This document shows, in pieces, positions 60,950 through 64,000 of a stretch of DNA of 64,000 nucleotides. Each line of letters begins with the position of its first letter. Position 1 is the first letter of the stretch. The notes beneath the pieces are model-generated. The model searched no databases. It was not told the origin of the DNA and saw only the letters and a program-made list of their open reading frames with translations. Source of the stretch: CAWARU01 sp963805795. GTDB lineage: Bacteria > Pseudomonadota > Gammaproteobacteria > UBA6186 > Azoamicaceae. The position numbers and the translations under genes are program-made. Location of the stretch: assembly GCA_963805795.1 (NCBI GenBank), contig CAWDVG010000001.1, forward strand, positions 248,001 to 312,000, in the 5' to 3' direction.

Positions 60950-63808
60950 ATGTCAGTAACAACAGCATCGGCAACCATATCCATAGCTTCAACCGCAGCA
61001 GCAACACCAAAAGCAGAGAAACCAGCAGCAGCGACACCAATAACTACAGCGGCACCTGCAACACCCCTTGCAACATCATTGTTATCTCCGCTAAATGGAG
61101 CTCAAGTTTCAACCCCAACTTCGGCTACAACCCCAGCTGCAGGTACTTCTCTATCACCACAGCATTCTAAAGAAACTCTGGCAACAGCGCATAAAGATCC
61201 TAAAGGCAATAAGGAAACAGTGGCTCAGTCTTCCGCAAAAATCTTAAGTGGGCATAGCAAATCTGTTAACAGCATATTATGGGATCCGAAAAGTAAAAGA
61301 TTAATCTCAGGTAGTACCGATGCTAGCATTCGAAAATGGGATATACAAACGGGTGTTTCTACTTTAGTTCCAACTGGTCATAAGGAGAGAATTGAATGTT
61401 TGGCGTTAAGCCCTGATGGCACTTTTTTCGCCTCGGGAAGTAGCGACAAAACAGTTTGTATACATAGCAATGTCACCTCCTCGCTCATTAAAACCTTACA
61501 AATAGAGGGAAAGGTTTTTTGTTTGGCTTATCATCCGAAAAAACCAATATTAGCCGCTGCAGGGACAGATAAAGTTATCTATTTGTGGAACACTATTACA
61601 TTTGAATTAATCACCATACTTGAGGGGCATACTAATCATGTTTTTAGTCTAGATTTTAGCCCAGAAGCCAATATACTGGTTTCAAGTAGTCAAGACAAAA
61701 CCGTTCGTTTATGGGACCTCGATAGTAAAAAATCGAAAGCAATAGGTGGTGTGTCAACTGCCAGTGTAGAGAAGGTCATTTTTAGCCCAAATGGAAAACA
61801 AATTGCTTACGGAGGGGGAGACCATAGAGTTCATTTGCTGGACATTAACCAAATAGAGGCTCCTAGGACATTAAGTGGACATGCAGGTCGAATTAAAACG
61901 ATTGCTTTTGCTCAGAATGGAAAGCTGCTTTTCACAGGGGGAAGGGACTGTACTATCCATGTTTGGGATCTTGAAACCAATCAATCAGTCACTTCTCTAA
62001 GTGGCTTTAATGATGCTATAAATAGTATTTGTCTCTTGGAAGGTGAGCAACAACTTAATTTAATAACTGCTTCAGGATCTCATATCAGCTCTCAAGTGGT
62101 TTCACTAACTCCACATTTAGAACCACAGTTACTTGAAAAATTGCAGAAGCTTGAACAGGTGACAGAGAAACTGAAGCAAATTGAAGATTTGAAAAAACAA
62201 CTAGAAGATAGTGCCAAAGCACAGTCGTTATTTACTGAAAAACAAATTGCCGAGCAAATTGCAATGTTTAATAGCATCCAACAAAAAGGTGTGATTGATA
62301 AATCAATTATGGATGGCATGCAGCAGGTATGGAAGCAATTTGAAAGCCATGTGGTAAAAAAGACTCTAGTTGTAGTAGAAGAGGAATTAAATAAGGTAAA
62401 AAAACAAAATGAAGAGGTTATAGCTCGATTATTTGATTTGGAAAAAGTAGCTCAAGATACTCCTGAATTACAACAAAAAATTGAAACGATAGAGCAGGAT
62501 TTAAAACCCCTAAGAATAGAATATGAAGAACGACAAAAAGTGTTGCAAATGCAAAGTTATATCTTACAACATCAGCAGCTGGGAACTTTTTATCGACGCC
62601 TGCAGGTAAAGCTCAATCAAATCTTTACAGCTTTTCTTGCTATAGGGAGCGGGCAGATTCAAAGGGGCGACAATACGACAACAATTGTAAAAATTTTGGA
62701 AATCCCATTAAATTTATTTAGTTTGGGTGTGGGTTCTATGATTATGGAAGGATTAGATGCGATACGAAATCGTCGGGAGGTAAAAAAAATAAATGAAATA
62801 ACTGAGAAATATATCATTAGTATTCGTGAGAGTGAAAAATTAGTGGAGGAGGTTGCCCGACTGCTCTGTTTACGCTATGAAGATCAAATCCGAAAGTTAT
62901 CGCCACCAGGCCAGGAAAGTTGGGGGGATGCCTTGACATTCAGCAAATCCGCAAATGGTGGAACAGAAATTTTGGCAGATTGCGCCATTGCACGAATGAT
63001 GGATGCCCTGTCAAAGCAATCCATTAAACCTACCCATGAAATGGCGCAACAGTTGATGGATGCTGTTTTTACTTCGGCAAAAGCAGAAAATACAATTCTC
63101 GCAGGTTTTACTAGTGTAGACGTTCCAACAGTACACAATAAAGTTTGGAAAGATAGAGATATTTTTCAAGGGCCTGGAATCAAAGTGCAAAGGGGGGATA
63201 TTGTTGAATATTTTATAGGTAAAGGTTCGTATTGTAATAAACCCGACATATTCCATTATCGTTGGGGAACGATGGCAGAAGTTAATGCATTGAATTTACA
63301 AAAACAATCTAAAACTGATCCTGTTTCTAGGACTAGTATTTACAAATATGCTCGTACGTATCAAGCGAGATTGATTACCCAAACCCATCATGATGTAAAA
63401 GCTAAACAAGAATTGCATAATAAAAATCTGCATGTGGAGGAAGGTTTGAGCAATCCTATCGCTAGAGTAACAACGGAAGAGGAATTAAATGCGTTAAAGC
63501 AAAAATATTCGGGTCTAGAAGATGAAATACGAGTTATGAAAGCACAAATGGAGTTTCAGCAACAAGCATTAGATACTCAAAAGAAACTCATCGATTCATT
63601 AATGGCTTCACAAAATAACACGACTTTCGTAACTGCGGCACATGGTACTACTGCAGTAACTGAAATAGTAACAGCATCAGCCGGTGCGGCAGCTCCTTCT
63701 TTTACACCTGCTGCTAACGCAACTTTAAATAAAGGACCTGTACCGGTCCCTGTAGCTGCAACTGCTTTTTTATCCATGAATCAAGATAAAAAACTTTTGC
63801 TAGGATAG
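60950..63808 (+). CDS. WD40 / coiled-coil protein with Ala/Thr-rich N-terminus, putative effector
   Basis: 952 residues, no signal peptide. Residues 1-95 are low-complexity Ala/Thr/Pro. About 100-385 hold a seven-bladed WD40 propeller (GHSKSVNSILWDPKSKRL...IRKWD; GHTNHVFSLDFSP...VRLWD; GHAGRIKTIAFAQ...IHVWD). Coiled coil follows at about 388-540, then helices with one weakly hydrophobic stretch, a module IVEYFIGKGSYCNKPDIFHYRWGT-MAEV (about 752-778), and a second coiled coil with an Ala-rich tail. The module is shared with the decapitated gene at 37127-38021. WD40 proteins are rare in bacteria outside certain groups and here suggest binding of host partners. The start has AAGGAGAG. Confidence 0.75.
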   Translation: MSVTTASATISIASTAAATPKAEKPAAATPITTAAPATPLATSLLSPLNGAQVSTPTSATTPAAGTSLSPQHSKETLATAHKDPKGNKETVAQSSAKILSGHSKSVNSILWDPKSKRLISGSTDASIRKWDIQTGVSTLVPTGHKERIECLALSPDGTFFASGSSDKTVCIHSNVTSSLIKTLQIEGKVFCLAYHPKKPILAAAGTDKVIYLWNTITFELITILEGHTNHVFSLDFSPEANILVSSSQDKTVRLWDLDSKKSKAIGGVSTASVEKVIFSPNGKQIAYGGGDHRVHLLDINQIEAPRTLSGHAGRIKTIAFAQNGKLLFTGGRDCTIHVWDLETNQSVTSLSGFNDAINSICLLEGEQQLNLITASGSHISSQVVSLTPHLEPQLLEKLQKLEQVTEKLKQIEDLKKQLEDSAKAQSLFTEKQIAEQIAMFNSIQQKGVIDKSIMDGMQQVWKQFESHVVKKTLVVVEEELNKVKKQNEEVIARLFDLEKVAQDTPELQQKIETIEQDLKPLRIEYEERQKVLQMQSYILQHQQLGTFYRRLQVKLNQIFTAFLAIGSGQIQRGDNTTTIVKILEIPLNLFSLGVGSMIMEGLDAIRNRREVKKINEITEKYIISIRESEKLVEEVARLLCLRYEDQIRKLSPPGQESWGDALTFSKSANGGTEILADCAIARMMDALSKQSIKPTHEMAQQLMDAVFTSAKAENTILAGFTSVDVPTVHNKVWKDRDIFQGPGIKVQRGDIVEYFIGKGSYCNKPDIFHYRWGTMAEVNALNLQKQSKTDPVSRTSIYKYARTYQARLITQTHHDVKAKQELHNKNLHVEEGLSNPIARVTTEEELNALKQKYSGLEDEIRVMKAQMEFQQQALDTQKKLIDSLMASQNNTTFVTAAHGTTAVTEIVTASAGAAAPSFTPAANATLNKGPVPVPVAATAFLSMNQDKKLLLG

Positions 63809-64000
63809 CTATAGGAATTTCGACCAGAGATATGTGCATTCATAGCTGTGTATGCCTATGCAATGAAACACTGAGCATATTTTCATGTTATAGAAGTGCC
63901 CTCTACTTTACAGATCAAATAGGATTTATAAATGGTTCAATAACATTAATAATAAGTTACTTGCGAACTTTTGATATAGTATGATCTTACGGCTATTTAC

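Overview
The window looks like a chromosomal segment of a low-GC, host-associated gammaproteobacterium of the Legionellales type (Legionella/Coxiella/Rickettsiella/Berkiella-like). The reasons are the housekeeping synteny (tig-clpP-clpX-lon-hupB-tRNA...ppiD, pepA beside divergent lptF-lptG) and several eukaryote-like or low-complexity proteins of the kind found among secreted effectors: an OTU protease with a nuclear-localisation-like motif, an ankyrin protein, a WD40/coiled-coil protein and a kinase-like protein. The genus cannot be fixed from sequence alone.

Layout. 1-12.2 kb is mostly core: the end of a family 2 glycosyltransferase, lpxH-ppiB, gltX-cysS, a Na+/H+ antiporter, three small exported proteins sharing a TGACGTCA operator-like palindrome, an mscS pair and folD. 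12.3-20.3 kb holds seven tRNA genes (Pro, Arg, His, Lys, Leu, then Val, Asp) around the protein quality-control block tig, clpP, clpX, lon, hupB. In other gammaproteobacteria ppiD follows hupB directly. Here ppiD lies at 49.0 kb, so about 28.7 kb has been inserted after tRNA-Asp.

The insert (20.3 to about 48.9 kb) is an accretion of islands. The 3' end of tRNA-Asp is repeated at 23.45, 27.04 and 41.91 kb, and each copy is preceded by the same block with GGGGGTA arm-type repeats. No integrase survives. Cargo: four ATPases of the ATPase_2/DUF234 or DUF4143 type, one intact AbiE toxin-antitoxin pair plus a decayed pair and a third toxin scrap, an epimerase and a Nudix hydrolase, putative effectors, a truncated reverse transcriptase, a broken serine recombinase fused to a group II intron tail, and an ATP-dependent RNA ligase.

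The most unusual pattern is that the three DUF234-type ATPase genes (start codons near 28.58, 39.47 and 44.47 kb) each have, immediately upstream, two imperfect palindromes of about 32-37 bp with starts 54-55 bp apart. The palindrome sequence differs at each locus while the layout is the same. This suggests each ATPase recognises its own site.

49.0-64 kb returns to core genes: ppiD, prfC, a methyltransferase, lptG-lptF, pepA, valS, then a large WD40/coiled-coil protein. Its C-terminal module is shared with a decapitated gene at 37.1 kb.

Single-base frameshifts hit clpX (3), lon (about 6-7) and valS (2), mostly in short homopolymers. Because valS is indispensable, base-calling or assembly errors are the simplest explanation. 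Two accessory genes are also broken at A12 and A9 tracts, where slippage is an alternative.
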